Shown: piece by piece, positions 24,694-33,237 of the stretch | How positions within the stretch are numbered: the stretch's first letter is position 1 | How the letters are laid out: each line of letters opens with the position of its first letter | NCBI GenBank assembly: GCA_023441055.1 | Contig: JAEZQY010000057.1 | Coordinates: forward strand, 62,001 to 126,000 | DNA: 64,000 nt | Source of the DNA: Bacillota bacterium | Lineage (GTDB): Bacteria > Bacillota > Bacilli > Paenibacillales > UBA4045 | Direction of reading: 5' to 3' | The notes under the pieces: model-generated | What the model was told of the DNA's origin: nothing | The model's input: only the letters and a program-made list of their open reading frames with translations | The model's database searches: none | Translations under genes and position numbers: made by a program

Positions 24694-25479
24694 ATGATTA
24701 GGCTTATTGATAAAACCCGCGCGCTCAATCGATTGCTGCAGCGAGCTGCAGGAGCGCCGGTTAGCTTCCTAGAGATGGCTGAGGTGTTGAGGGAGCTGAT
24801 CCATGCTGATATCTATGTCATCAGCCGTAAGGGGAAGCTGCTGGCCAGCCAGGTCGTAACCGAGCCGGAAGCTGAGCTCGAGGTGTTCCAGAATATGCGA
24901 ATCTCGCCGGAGCAGAACAGCTTGCTGTTCTCGGTGGCGGAGACGATCGACAATGAAGCGCGAAGCAGCGATGCGGTTGCCATCTATGAACAGATTCGCA
25001 TGTTGTTTAATCGCGCGCGGCTGATGATTGTTCCAATCATTGGAGGCGATGAGCGGGTAGGTACACTACTGCTTTCACGCAATGGACAAGCCTTTGTGGA
25101 GGATGATATTATCCTAGCGGAATACGGAGCTACGATTATCGCCATGGAGATTCTTCGCGGGCATGTAGATGAGCATGAGAATGAATCGCGCAATCGGATT
25201 GCTGTCCAGGTTGCGATCAGTTCACTGTCCTACAGCGAATTGGAGGCTGTAGAGCTCATTATTGAAGAACTCGACAATCTGGAAGGCTTGCTGGTTGCCA
25301 GCAAGATTGCGGATCGAGCGGGTATTACCCGCTCAGTGATCGTCAATGCGCTTCGCAAGCTGGAGAGCGCAGGAGTCATCGAGACCCGTTCATTGGGGAT
25401 GAAAGGCACTTATATCAAGATACTGAATGAGCGATTGATCGACGAAATTATGAAGTCCGGTGACAAGGCGAATGTATAA
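24694..25479 (+). CDS. codY: GTP-sensing transcriptional pleiotropic repressor CodY
   Basis: CodY represses nutrient, competence and motility genes when GTP and branched-chain amino acids are abundant. It has 261 residues: an N-terminal GAF domain (about 1-155) and a C-terminal winged helix whose recognition region SKIADRAGITRSVIVNALRK matches B. subtilis almost exactly. The ligand-binding GAF part between GKLLASQ and MIVPIIGG is much less conserved: the B. subtilis segments NDRMKKML and AFPVENRDLF correspond roughly to AELEVFQNM and AIYEQIRMLF. The ATG at 24694 follows AGGAGGAGA. It lies directly before the fla/che operon, as in B. subtilis. Confidence 0.96.
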   Translation: MIRLIDKTRALNRLLQRAAGAPVSFLEMAEVLRELIHADIYVISRKGKLLASQVVTEPEAELEVFQNMRISPEQNSLLFSVAETIDNEARSSDAVAIYEQIRMLFNRARLMIVPIIGGDERVGTLLLSRNGQAFVEDDIILAEYGATIIAMEILRGHVDEHENESRNRIAVQVAISSLSYSELEAVELIIEELDNLEGLLVASKIADRAGITRSVIVNALRKLESAGVIETRSLGMKGTYIKILNERLIDEIMKSGDKANV

Positions 25480-25497
25480 CGAAATATCGTGCTATTC

Positions 25498-25534
25498 CAT
25501 AAGCCCTATTCTTCAATTGAAGATAGGGCTTATG
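25498..25534 (+). terminator. Strong hairpin after codY, without U-tract
   Basis: CATAAGCCCTAT (25498-25509) pairs with ATAGGGCTTATG (25523-25534), and CTTCAA/TTGAAG continues the stem beyond one bulged T. The tail TCTGATTG is not T-rich, so factor-independent termination would be weak. It may be a processing or stabilising element, or a terminator that needs help. Confidence 0.6.
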
Positions 25535-25582
25535 TCTGATTGAATCCTTGTCCCCGTTGCATGACAATATGTTAGATTCGGT

Positions 25583-25640
25583 AATATTCGACAGATGTAG
25601 TGGAATATTATGAAACTTGTCGTTAAAAAAAAGGAATATT
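25583..25640 (+). promoter_or_regulatory. Candidate operator region upstream of the fla/che operon
   Basis: AATATTC (25583-25589) and GAATATT (25603-25609) form an inverted repeat with a 13-base spacer. GGAATATT recurs at 25602-25609 and 25633-25640, 31 bp apart or about three helical turns. This AT-rich stretch lies within 110 bp of flgB. I see no confident SigA or SigD promoter here. Confidence 0.4.
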
Positions 25641-25692
25641 GAGAATGATGTTGAATTAAACAATTATCAATTTATTAAGAAGTGAGGTGTAT

Positions 25693-26100
25693 ATGTTGCA
25701 GATCTTCTCCAATACATTCGACAGACTCGGCCGATCGCTTGAAGCCAGCGTGCTGAGACAGGATGTCATCGCTCATAATATAGCCAATGTAGACACCCCT
25801 AATTTCAAACGATCTACTGTGCGCTTCGAGGATGTATTGCAGCAGGAGCTAAGAGGTTCGAAGTCGACATTTATCGGCCATCGAACAGATCCAAGACATC
25901 TGGATATTGGCGGAGCAGTTGAATCAGCCAGAGCCCAGGTAGTCGCTGATAACACAACCATTATGAATAATAATGGCAACAATGTTGATATCGATTACGA
26001 AATGTCGATTCTTGCGAAGAACCAATTGTACTACAATACGCTAATCGGGCAGGTTAACCATGAGCTGAAGATTACCCGAACCGCGATCGATAAAAGGTGA
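25693..26100 (+). CDS. flgB: Flagellar basal body rod protein FlgB
   Basis: A proximal rod subunit and the first gene of the fla/che operon. It has 135 residues. The flagellar rod motif VIAHNIANVDTPNFKR lies at about 25-40, and the C-terminal helix contains YEMSILAKNQLYYNTLIGQVN. GTGAGGTG precedes a closely spaced ATG (25693) and a TTG (25696); both give MLQIFSN or LQIFSN, and either could be used. An upstream GTG at 25687 overlaps the ribosome site. flgC follows after 6 bp. Confidence 0.96.
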   Translation: MLQIFSNTFDRLGRSLEASVLRQDVIAHNIANVDTPNFKRSTVRFEDVLQQELRGSKSTFIGHRTDPRHLDIGGAVESARAQVVADNTTIMNNNGNNVDIDYEMSILAKNQLYYNTLIGQVNHELKITRTAIDKR

Positions 26101-26106
26101 TGAACA

Positions 26107-26553
26107 ATGAGACTAAGTGGAATTGATATCAGCGCATCCGCGTTGACGGCGAACCGCATGCGTATGGATGTTGTTGCCTCGAATATTGCGAATGCGGAAG
26201 TTAGCAGAGGCAAGCTGGTGAATGGCGAGTGGGTGCCGTATCAACGGAAACTCGTAGCCTTGGAGTCGAAAGGCGCGCCCAGCTTCGGTCAACAACTGGA
26301 CAAGGCGATTAATAAACAGTCGGAACTAGGTGTTCGCGTCAGTCACATATCGAATGATCCGACTCCCTTTAAGAAAGTACATAATCCGACGCATCCTGAT
26401 GCAGACGCAGAAGGTTATGTGTTGCTTCCTAATGTCGATCCATTGAAGGAAATGATCGATATGATGTCTGCTTCGCGTTCTTACGAAGCGAACGTAACCG
26501 TTCTGAACGCGTCTAAAGCCATGTTCATGAAAGCGTTGGAAATTGGCAAGTAA
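26107..26553 (+). CDS. flgC: Flagellar basal body rod protein FlgC
   Basis: A proximal rod subunit of 148 residues. It shows the N-terminal rod motif MDVVASNIANAEVSRGK and the C-terminal motif SASRSYEANVTVLNASKAMFMKALEIGK, which is read as SRSYEANVTVLNASK plus MKALEIGK. YVLLPNVDPLKEMIDMM, typical of FlgC, precedes it. AAAAGGTGATGAACA forms the ribosome site, overlapping the end of flgB. Confidence 0.97.
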   Translation: MRLSGIDISASALTANRMRMDVVASNIANAEVSRGKLVNGEWVPYQRKLVALESKGAPSFGQQLDKAINKQSELGVRVSHISNDPTPFKKVHNPTHPDADAEGYVLLPNVDPLKEMIDMMSASRSYEANVTVLNASKAMFMKALEIGK

Positions 26554-26606
26554 TCAAAGCCATACATAGCAGGAACGAGCTCGAGAAGAATTGGAGGGAG
26601 TTAATA

Positions 26607-26912
26607 ATGATCGACAAGATCGTGCCAGGGATGAACGTCTATCAATCGACGAGCAGGAATGCCGTTCCAGCCGCTAATGACAGTTCAATCTCGGCGAAGT
26701 TCGGAGATGTGCTAGACAATGCGATCAATCGTATTGTTGAGAACGAGAACACTGTTCATCAGCTTACAGATGCATTCGCTTCCGGGCAGATGGAGAACGT
26801 TGAGCAATTGCTGATTGCCTCAGAGAAGGCTTCTTTGAACTTGGAACTGACTGTCCAAATTCGTAATAAGGTGATTGAGGCTTATCAAGAGATGATGAGG
26901 ATACAGATCTAA
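26607..26912 (+). CDS. fliE: Flagellar hook-basal body protein FliE
   Basis: A 101-residue adaptor that joins the MS ring to the rod. The family C-terminal region is visible: MENVEQLLIASEKASLNLEL, TVQIRNKVIEAYQEMMRIQI. GGAGGGAG precedes the ATG. It lies between flgC and fliF with gaps of about 50 bp on each side, as usual in Bacillales. Confidence 0.96.
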   Translation: MIDKIVPGMNVYQSTSRNAVPAANDSSISAKFGDVLDNAINRIVENENTVHQLTDAFASGQMENVEQLLIASEKASLNLELTVQIRNKVIEAYQEMMRIQI

Positions 26913-26960
26913 CAGAGCTGCAGCAACGATTGTGTAATTCATTTTGGGTGAGGTGGACTT

Positions 26961-28550
26961 GTGAAAGAAAGACTTATCCAGTATCGCGACAAGCTCGTCC
27001 AATACTGGAATCAGACGAACAAAACCCAAAAGATCGGCTTCGTCTCCGGGATCGCGCTACTCCTCTTAGTTATTGGAATAACAGCTCTGATGCTATCCAA
27101 AACGGAATATTCCAATGCTTTTAAGGACCTGGATGCTACGGATGCCGCCGCCATTACGAGCTATCTGCAAGAGCAAGGGATTAAGTATCGGATCAGTACA
27201 GACGGACGTACAATCGGTGTCCCGACTACTGATGTTGCAGAAGTGAAGATTGCGGTTGAATCACAAGGGTTGGTTCAGAATGGTTCGATTGGATATGGCA
27301 TCTTCAAGGAGAATATGTCCAGCTTCGGCATGACAGATAATGAGTTTAATGTGCTGAGGGCTGATGCGATCGCTGGAGAGATTCAGCAGCTGATTAATGG
27401 GATGAATGGTGTAGATAGATCTAAGGTTGTACTGTATGTTCCTCAAGATAATGTCTTCATAAGCGATAGGCCGGAGCAATCCACCGCTGCTGTGATGATC
27501 TGGTTCCAGCGAGCATTCCGACCGGACCAGAAGATGATTGATACGATCTATAATCTGGTATCACACAGCTTGCCGAATATGAGTCTTGATAATATTGCTG
27601 TGTCAGACCAAAGTGGAGAGCTGCTCCCATCCTCGAAGCTGGGGAGCGGAGGCAGTTCATCCAGCCTAGTGTCTGAGCAGTTCATGATTAAGAAGCAGTT
27701 CGAGAATGAGATTCAACGCAATATCCAATCGATGCTTAATCGCATCTTCCCGCCTGAGAAGGTGGTTGTTAGCGTGGTCTCCTCCTTGAACTTCGACAAG
27801 AAGAACAGCATTCAGCAGCTAGTGGAGCCCGTGAATACGATCGATCAGAAGGGTATCGAGATCAGTGTTGAGACCATTCAAGAGACGTATTCCAGCGAAG
27901 GCGGCTCTGACAGCAGCGTAGCTGGAACAGGCGAGACGGACATTCCGGGCTATCCAACAGTTGGATCTGGGGGCAGCACCGAGTCCGAGAGTTTGACGGA
28001 ACGCATTAATTTTGAAGTGAATCGAATTAATAACGAGATTCAATCTTCGCCATACCAAATTAAGGATTTAACGATTAACGTCGCCCTCGAGCCGCCGATC
28101 AAGAATGATCCGGCCTCGCTAACTGAGGAGACGAAGGATGCGATTCAGCAAATTCTTAAGAATGTCGTTGCTGCGTCGCTGGCTGATTCTGGTAGAACCT
28201 ACACGGATGATGAGCTCGATAATAAAGTATTCGTACTTGCTCATTCATTTGATGGGGTAGATGGGGTATCATCAGAACCATTTGTTGCAAGCAATCTATT
28301 CTATGGACTTGTTGCAATTGCGCTCGCCATTATTATTATAGGAATCTTACTGCTCGTGCGCAGAAGAAAACAAGCGATTCTCGAAGAGGAAGAACTCTCG
28401 ATTCAGCTTGCGAATGCTCAGGCAGAACCAGCGATTGATCTCGAGAGCGTCAATAATGAAAGTCAAGTCAGAAAGCAGCTTGAATCACTGGCTAAGAAGA
28501 AGCCGGAAGAGTTCGTCAACCTGCTCCGCACGTGGCTTGTTGATGAGTAG
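26961..28550 (+). CDS. fliF: Flagellar M-ring protein FliF
   Basis: It forms the membrane MS ring on which the motor and export gate assemble. It has 529 residues. There are two transmembrane segments, at about residues 26-44 and 449-467, with the large ring-building periplasmic-side region between them (YscJ-like domain with GVPTTDVAEVKIAVESQGL and GELLPSSK in the ring region). A Ser/Gly-rich loop lies at about 310-345. The cytoplasmic tail contains the FliG-binding segment RKQLESLAKKKPEEFVNLLR, read as two halves. GTG start after GGTGAGGTGGAC. Confidence 0.97.
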   Translation: MKERLIQYRDKLVQYWNQTNKTQKIGFVSGIALLLLVIGITALMLSKTEYSNAFKDLDATDAAAITSYLQEQGIKYRISTDGRTIGVPTTDVAEVKIAVESQGLVQNGSIGYGIFKENMSSFGMTDNEFNVLRADAIAGEIQQLINGMNGVDRSKVVLYVPQDNVFISDRPEQSTAAVMIWFQRAFRPDQKMIDTIYNLVSHSLPNMSLDNIAVSDQSGELLPSSKLGSGGSSSSLVSEQFMIKKQFENEIQRNIQSMLNRIFPPEKVVVSVVSSLNFDKKNSIQQLVEPVNTIDQKGIEISVETIQETYSSEGGSDSSVAGTGETDIPGYPTVGSGGSTESESLTERINFEVNRINNEIQSSPYQIKDLTINVALEPPIKNDPASLTEETKDAIQQILKNVVAASLADSGRTYTDDELDNKVFVLAHSFDGVDGVSSEPFVASNLFYGLVAIALAIIIIGILLLVRRRKQAILEEEELSIQLANAQAEPAIDLESVNNESQVRKQLESLAKKKPEEFVNLLRTWLVDE

Positions 28551-28614
28551 AGACATCTAAATAGGTTAGAGATAAATTAGCTCTGCCGTCAATCAGTTCG
28601 GAGGAGGAGAAGGC

Positions 28615-29637
28615 ATGGCAAGGCCTCAAACGCAAACCCAATTGCTGACAGGCAGGCAGAAAGCGGCAATCCTGCTTGTCGCGCTAGGTCCTGAGGTGTC
28701 AGCACAAATTTTCAAGCATCTTCGAGATGAAGAGATCGAGCAGCTTACGCTCGAAATCGCCAATGTACGTAGAGTTGATAGTATGGATAAAGAGGATATC
28801 CTTGCTGAATTTCATCAGATTTGCCTTGCTCAAGAGTATATCTCGCAAGGCGGTATCTCGTATGCCAAGGATATTCTGGAGCGAGCGCTGGGGTCGCAGC
28901 GAGCGATTGATGTGCTTAATAAATTAACCGCTACCCTGCAGGTAAGGCCGTTCGACTTCGCTCGGAAGGCTGATCCTGCCCAAATCCTTAACTTCATACA
29001 AAATGAGAACCCGCAGACGATCGCATTAGTACTATCTTATCTGCAAGCCGATCAGGCATCGGTCATTCTCTCGTCGCTTCCCCAGGACAAGCAGGCTGAT
29101 GTCGCCAAGCGGATCGCGATGATGGACAGCACCTCGCCTGAGGTTATCAATCAGGTCGAGCGCATCCTTGAGCAGAAGCTGAGCTCAACTTCGACACAGG
29201 ATTATACGAATGCAGGCGGTATCGAAGCAATCGTGCAAATCCTCAATGGGGTTGACCGAGGAACAGAGCGCACCATTCTGGACTCACTTGAGATTCAGGA
29301 TCCGGAGCTGGCAGAAGAGATCAAGAAGCGGATGTTCGTATTCGAAGATATTGTTAACTTGGACAATCGTTCGATACAGCGGATTATCCGTGATATTGAG
29401 AATGCGGATCTGCAGCTTGCGCTTAAGGTTGCAAGCGAGGAAGTACGAGATGCGATCTTCCGCAACATGTCGAAGCGCATGGCGGATACATTCCGCGAAG
29501 AGATGGAGTATATGGGACCTGTGCGGCTGCGTGATGTCGAAGAGGCACAGACTCGTATCGTTGCTACAATTCGCCGCCTAGAAGAATCAGGTGAAATTAT
29601 TATTGCACGCGGCGGAGGAGATGATATCATTGTCTAA
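28615..29637 (+). CDS. fliG: Flagellar motor switch protein FliG
   Basis: The C-ring subunit that touches the stator and generates torque. It has 340 residues: N-terminal FliF-binding domain (LTGRQKAAILLVALGPEVS), middle domain with the EHPQ-like motif as ENPQTIALVLSYL, and C-terminal torque domain with the charged helix FEDIVNLDNRSIQRIIRDIE and MGPVRLRDVEEAQ. GGAGGAGAAGGC precedes the ATG. Its stop codon overlaps the TTG start of fliH. Confidence 0.98.
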   Translation: MARPQTQTQLLTGRQKAAILLVALGPEVSAQIFKHLRDEEIEQLTLEIANVRRVDSMDKEDILAEFHQICLAQEYISQGGISYAKDILERALGSQRAIDVLNKLTATLQVRPFDFARKADPAQILNFIQNENPQTIALVLSYLQADQASVILSSLPQDKQADVAKRIAMMDSTSPEVINQVERILEQKLSSTSTQDYTNAGGIEAIVQILNGVDRGTERTILDSLEIQDPELAEEIKKRMFVFEDIVNLDNRSIQRIIRDIENADLQLALKVASEEVRDAIFRNMSKRMADTFREEMEYMGPVRLRDVEEAQTRIVATIRRLEESGEIIIARGGGDDIIV

Positions 29638-30469
29638 TTTGATAAAATCTTCTTACTATGTTCCGCTTGAATCGATTAAACAGATAGAAGCGCCAGCGCT
29701 TAAATTCACGCCCTTGCAGCACCCAGCTGGTGACGATGCGCAGGATGGATCATCGCAAGCTCTGGATCCTGAGCTTGCCGCAATCGAACTCCAGAAGGAG
29801 CAAATGCTGCAGGAGGCCAAGCAAGAGGCTGAGCTTATCGTCAAGAGCGCGCAGGAAGTCGCGCAGCGGCAGCAAGAAGAAGCTAGAGCTGAAATTTCCA
29901 GCTGGTGGGAGGAAGAGCGCGCTAAGGATTTAGAGCGCCAAGAAGAAGCCAGGCAGTCCGGCTATGAACAAGGTTACTCAGAGGGGCAGCAAGCAGGAGA
30001 ACAGCACATTCGTGAACAATATGAATCGCTCATTAAGGAAGGGCGATCCGTATTGGAGCAAGCACATGAGGCGGCCAGACATACGCTGGCTGGCTCGGAA
30101 CCGTTCCTCATCGCACTAAGCTGCAAGATTGCAGAGCGTATTATCGGCAGACAGCTCGAATTGTCTCAGGATTGGACGCAGGGCATCATTCAAGAAGCAT
30201 TGAAGCGCAGTATTGATAAGGGGACGATCACGTTATGTGTGTCACCTGGGCAGTACGCCTATGTGCAGAGTGTCAGAGACGAGCTCTCCAACATGATTGA
30301 TGCCCAGGCTGAGCTGCAAATTCTGCCAGACACAAGCGTGAAGGATCATGGCTGTGTCGTGAAGACCTCATTCGGTAGCATCGATGCTCGCGTGGATACA
30401 CAGCTTACTGAAATTAAGGATGCTTTACTTGATCTATGTAGACGAGGTGAGCAAGCCAGTGCTGAATAG
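29630..30469 (+). CDS. fliH: Flagellar assembly protein FliH
   Basis: The regulator of the export ATPase FliI and peripheral stalk of the export machine. It has 279 residues: a variable N-terminus, a long Glu/Gln-rich coiled coil (about 55-150), and a C-terminal V-type ATPase subunit E-like domain (about 160-275). The TTG at 29630 has GGAGGAG ten bases upstream, within the end of fliG. A second possible ATG at 29621 is too close to that site. It overlaps fliI by 11 bp. Confidence 0.92.
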   Translation: MSNLIKSSYYVPLESIKQIEAPALKFTPLQHPAGDDAQDGSSQALDPELAAIELQKEQMLQEAKQEAELIVKSAQEVAQRQQEEARAEISSWWEEERAKDLERQEEARQSGYEQGYSEGQQAGEQHIREQYESLIKEGRSVLEQAHEAARHTLAGSEPFLIALSCKIAERIIGRQLELSQDWTQGIIQEALKRSIDKGTITLCVSPGQYAYVQSVRDELSNMIDAQAELQILPDTSVKDHGCVVKTSFGSIDARVDTQLTEIKDALLDLCRRGEQASAE

Positions 30470-31781
30470 TCCGGTTCTCGATGCAACGCCCTATCTGGAA
30501 TCGCTGAGTCAGATCGATCCGATTCGAATGAATGGAAGAGTCACACAGGTGATCGGATTGACGATAGAGTCAGAGGGACCTGATGCGGCAGTCGGCGATG
30601 TGTGTCTAATCTATCCTCAGAAGAATGCTGCTCCGATTCAAGCCGAGGTTGTGGGGTTTCGAGATAACCGCGTCGTCTTGATGGCGCTGGGCGAGCTGCA
30701 TGCCATTGGTCCTGGCTGCGAGGTTGTCGCGACCGGCAAGCCGCTAGGGGTTAAGGTTGGGTTCGAGTTATTAGGCAAGGTGTTGAATGGATTAGGAGAG
30801 CCGCTGGATGGCCATGTCCTTCCCGCTAGAATGGGCGAGTATTCCACCCATAATAAGCCGAGTAATCCGCTAATGCGCCCGCGTGTATTGGAGCCGATCA
30901 GCGTAGGGGTTCGGTGCATTGATGGGTTGCTCACGATAGGCAAGGGACAGCGTGTAGGCATCTTCGCTGGCTCAGGTGTAGGGAAGAGCACCCTGCTCGG
31001 GATGATCGCTCGGAATACAACAGCAGATGTCAATGTGATCGCGTTGATCGGTGAACGCGGCAGGGAAGTGCTCGACTTCATCGAGCGGGATCTTGGACCA
31101 GAGGGTCTAGCCCGATCGGTGGTCATAGTCGCAACCTCCGATCAGCCTGCGCTCATTCGAATCAAGGGAGCGTTAATCGCCACAGCGATCGCTGAGTATT
31201 TTCGAGACCGTGGGTTGAATGTCATGCTTATGATGGATTCGGTCACGCGTTATGCCATGGCGATGAGAGAAGTTGGTCTGGCGATCGGTGAGCCGCCTGC
31301 GACTCGCGGTTACACACCTTCCGTATTCGCCAACTTGCCGAAGCTGCTCGAACGCGCAGGAACCGCGCAGAAAGGCTCGATCACCGCATTCTACACCGTT
31401 CTGGTGGATGGTGATGATATGAACGAACCGATCGCGGATGCCGTACGCGGTATTCTGGATGGCCACATTGTGCTGGATCGCAACATCGCTAACAAAGGCC
31501 ACTATCCAGCGATTAATGTGCTGGCAAGCGTAAGCCGGGTTATGACTGAAATTGTCGAGGAAGACCATCAGAATGCCGCAGAGAACTTGAAGCGATTGTT
31601 AGCGATCTACCGTGACGCTGAGGATCTCATCAATATCGGCGCTTACCAGCGAGGCTCTAACGCGGATATTGATCAGGCGCTGTCCTATATTCAAGCGATC
31701 TGGGATTTCACCAAGCAGCGTACAGCTGAGAAGATCGATTATACCGATGTGAAAGCTTCACTAATTCAAACCTTCTTATAG
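30459..31781 (+). CDS. fliI: Flagellum-specific ATP synthase FliI
   Basis: The hexameric export ATPase related to F1-beta. At 440 residues it matches B. subtilis FliI in length. Walker A is FAGSGVGKSTLLGM, followed by GERGREVLDFIE, the Walker B segment VMLMMDSVTRYAMAMREVGL (split as VMLMMDSVTR and MAMREVGL) and GEPPATRGYTPSVFA. The GTG at 30459 sits nine bases after GAGGTG; the frame extends further upstream into fliH but without a ribosome site. fliJ follows after 15 bp. Confidence 0.96.
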   Translation: MLNSPVLDATPYLESLSQIDPIRMNGRVTQVIGLTIESEGPDAAVGDVCLIYPQKNAAPIQAEVVGFRDNRVVLMALGELHAIGPGCEVVATGKPLGVKVGFELLGKVLNGLGEPLDGHVLPARMGEYSTHNKPSNPLMRPRVLEPISVGVRCIDGLLTIGKGQRVGIFAGSGVGKSTLLGMIARNTTADVNVIALIGERGREVLDFIERDLGPEGLARSVVIVATSDQPALIRIKGALIATAIAEYFRDRGLNVMLMMDSVTRYAMAMREVGLAIGEPPATRGYTPSVFANLPKLLERAGTAQKGSITAFYTVLVDGDDMNEPIADAVRGILDGHIVLDRNIANKGHYPAINVLASVSRVMTEIVEEDHQNAAENLKRLLAIYRDAEDLINIGAYQRGSNADIDQALSYIQAIWDFTKQRTAEKIDYTDVKASLIQTFL

Positions 31782-31796
31782 AGGTGAGTAAACGCA

Positions 31797-32234
31797 ATGA
31801 CATTCCGATTCTCGCTTCAGAAAATTGTCGATCTTAAGGGTAACCAAAAGAGGCAAGCGCAGTGGCACCTCTCCGATGCGATCACTGCATTGCATAAGGA
31901 GCAGACTTCACTGACGGCTTTATTGAATGAACAGCGGCTGCAGCAGTCGCGAATCCAGGAGGCGGCAGGGAAGCCGACGCCCATCCTACAGCTGCAGGAA
32001 CTGCAAGACTATGCAGAGCATCTGCAGCGCAGGATTGAATCCCAATCGCGAGAGGTCAATCGTGCGCAAGGGCATGTGGACAGCAAGCAACAGCAGTTGA
32101 TAGAGTGCTCCCGTGACGAGAAGGTATGGCAGAAGGCTAGGGAGAAGGCTTACGTCGCGCATCACGCTCTTGAGTTGAAGAGAGAGCAGGAGACACTGGA
32201 CGAAGTAGCAACCATGCGATTCGGTTTTCAGTAG
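31797..32234 (+). CDS. fliJ: Flagellar export protein FliJ
   Basis: A 145-residue, almost fully coiled-coil protein that resembles the gamma stalk of F1 and links FliI to FlhA. It starts MTFRFSLQKIVDLKGNQKRQ, the usual N-terminus of Gram-positive FliJ. It is rich in Gln, Glu and Arg. GAGGTGAGTAAACGC precedes the ATG. The call rests mainly on position and coiled-coil form. Confidence 0.9.
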   Translation: MTFRFSLQKIVDLKGNQKRQAQWHLSDAITALHKEQTSLTALLNEQRLQQSRIQEAAGKPTPILQLQELQDYAEHLQRRIESQSREVNRAQGHVDSKQQQLIECSRDEKVWQKAREKAYVAHHALELKREQETLDEVATMRFGFQ

Positions 32235-32285
32235 CACAGCTCTGTCGACGACGGTCAGCGCGTGATTTGAAGGAGGCGTAAATGA

Positions 32286-33191
32286 GTGGATAATCTGGAT
32301 ATGGAGAAGTCATCCTACAGCTCGTTTGAGCGATTTCTATACATATTTCTTTTGCCAGTACTCTTCGCGATTGTGTTGATTGGCGTATTTTTAAACATAT
32401 TCAACTATGATGTCAAAGGCGCCGTATATGATCTTGGACGCAAGATACCCATTGTCTCTAGCCTTGTGCCAGACGACGAGTCAACTCAAGTTGACTTGGT
32501 GAATCCAGCGAACCAGACGATCAAGAATGAGCAGACGATTCAGAATTTGAGCGCTGATCTGGCGGAGAGAGAAACGATGATCAATGAGCTTCAGCAAGCA
32601 CTTGAGACGAGGGAGCAATCGATCACCGCGCTGGAGGACAACCTCGAGCAGCTGATCTTGCTGGATCAAACCGCTGAAGCGAATATCGAGGAGTACCGTA
32701 CGCAGCTGAAATCGCTCGCCAAGATGTATAGCGATATGTCAGCGAGTAAGGCGGCTAGGATCCTCGAGAATCTTACAATGCCTGAGCTCGTTCTCGTGCT
32801 GTATGAAATGAATGCGGATGATCGAGGCAAGGTGCTGGCCAGGATGAACCCCAAGACAGCAGCCGATGCGTCCATTCAGCTCAAGGACATTACAGAATCT
32901 AACCGCACGGAGTTTGAGGCGGAAGCAGCTAGCGCCCGCGCGGATCGCACCAGGCAGGATGATCCTGATGCCGCGAATGACCTGACAATCGCTGAGCTTG
33001 CCCAGACGTTCACTGTGATGACACCTGCCAGCGCGGCAACGATTATGATTGAACTGAACAAGACCAATCAAACGAAGACGGTCAATATCCTGAAGGCTAT
33101 GGATAACAACGCCCGTTCCACGCTGCTGACCGCAATCGCGAACAGCTCGCCGTCGATCGCGGCGGTGTTGACCGACAAGCTCGGGCAATAG
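32286..33191 (+). CDS. ylxF: MotE-like / YlxF-type membrane protein with MgtE N-terminal-like domain
   Basis: A 301-residue protein with one N-terminal transmembrane segment (about 20-40), an extracytoplasmic coiled coil (about 85-140), and a C-terminal MgtE_N-like domain made of two copies: KMYSDMSASKAARILENLTM and LAQTFTVMTPASAATIMIEL, with a charged linker between. YlxF lies between fliJ and fliK in Bacillales; the related MotE stabilises motor proteins in other bacteria. A role at the motor or export gate is inferred. GTG start at 32286 after GAAGGAGGCG. Confidence 0.85.
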   Translation: MDNLDMEKSSYSSFERFLYIFLLPVLFAIVLIGVFLNIFNYDVKGAVYDLGRKIPIVSSLVPDDESTQVDLVNPANQTIKNEQTIQNLSADLAERETMINELQQALETREQSITALEDNLEQLILLDQTAEANIEEYRTQLKSLAKMYSDMSASKAARILENLTMPELVLVLYEMNADDRGKVLARMNPKTAADASIQLKDITESNRTEFEAEAASARADRTRQDDPDAANDLTIAELAQTFTVMTPASAATIMIELNKTNQTKTVNILKAMDNNARSTLLTAIANSSPSIAAVLTDKLGQ

Positions 33192-33237
33192 AGCAGGAGA
33201 TCTAGATCACGGTCCACTTGAAAGGAGGTGATATACA

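Noticed and set aside
25540..25690. Clear SigA or SigD promoter for flgB
   Set aside because: Several TTG and TATTAT-like words occur, but none with acceptable partner and spacing.
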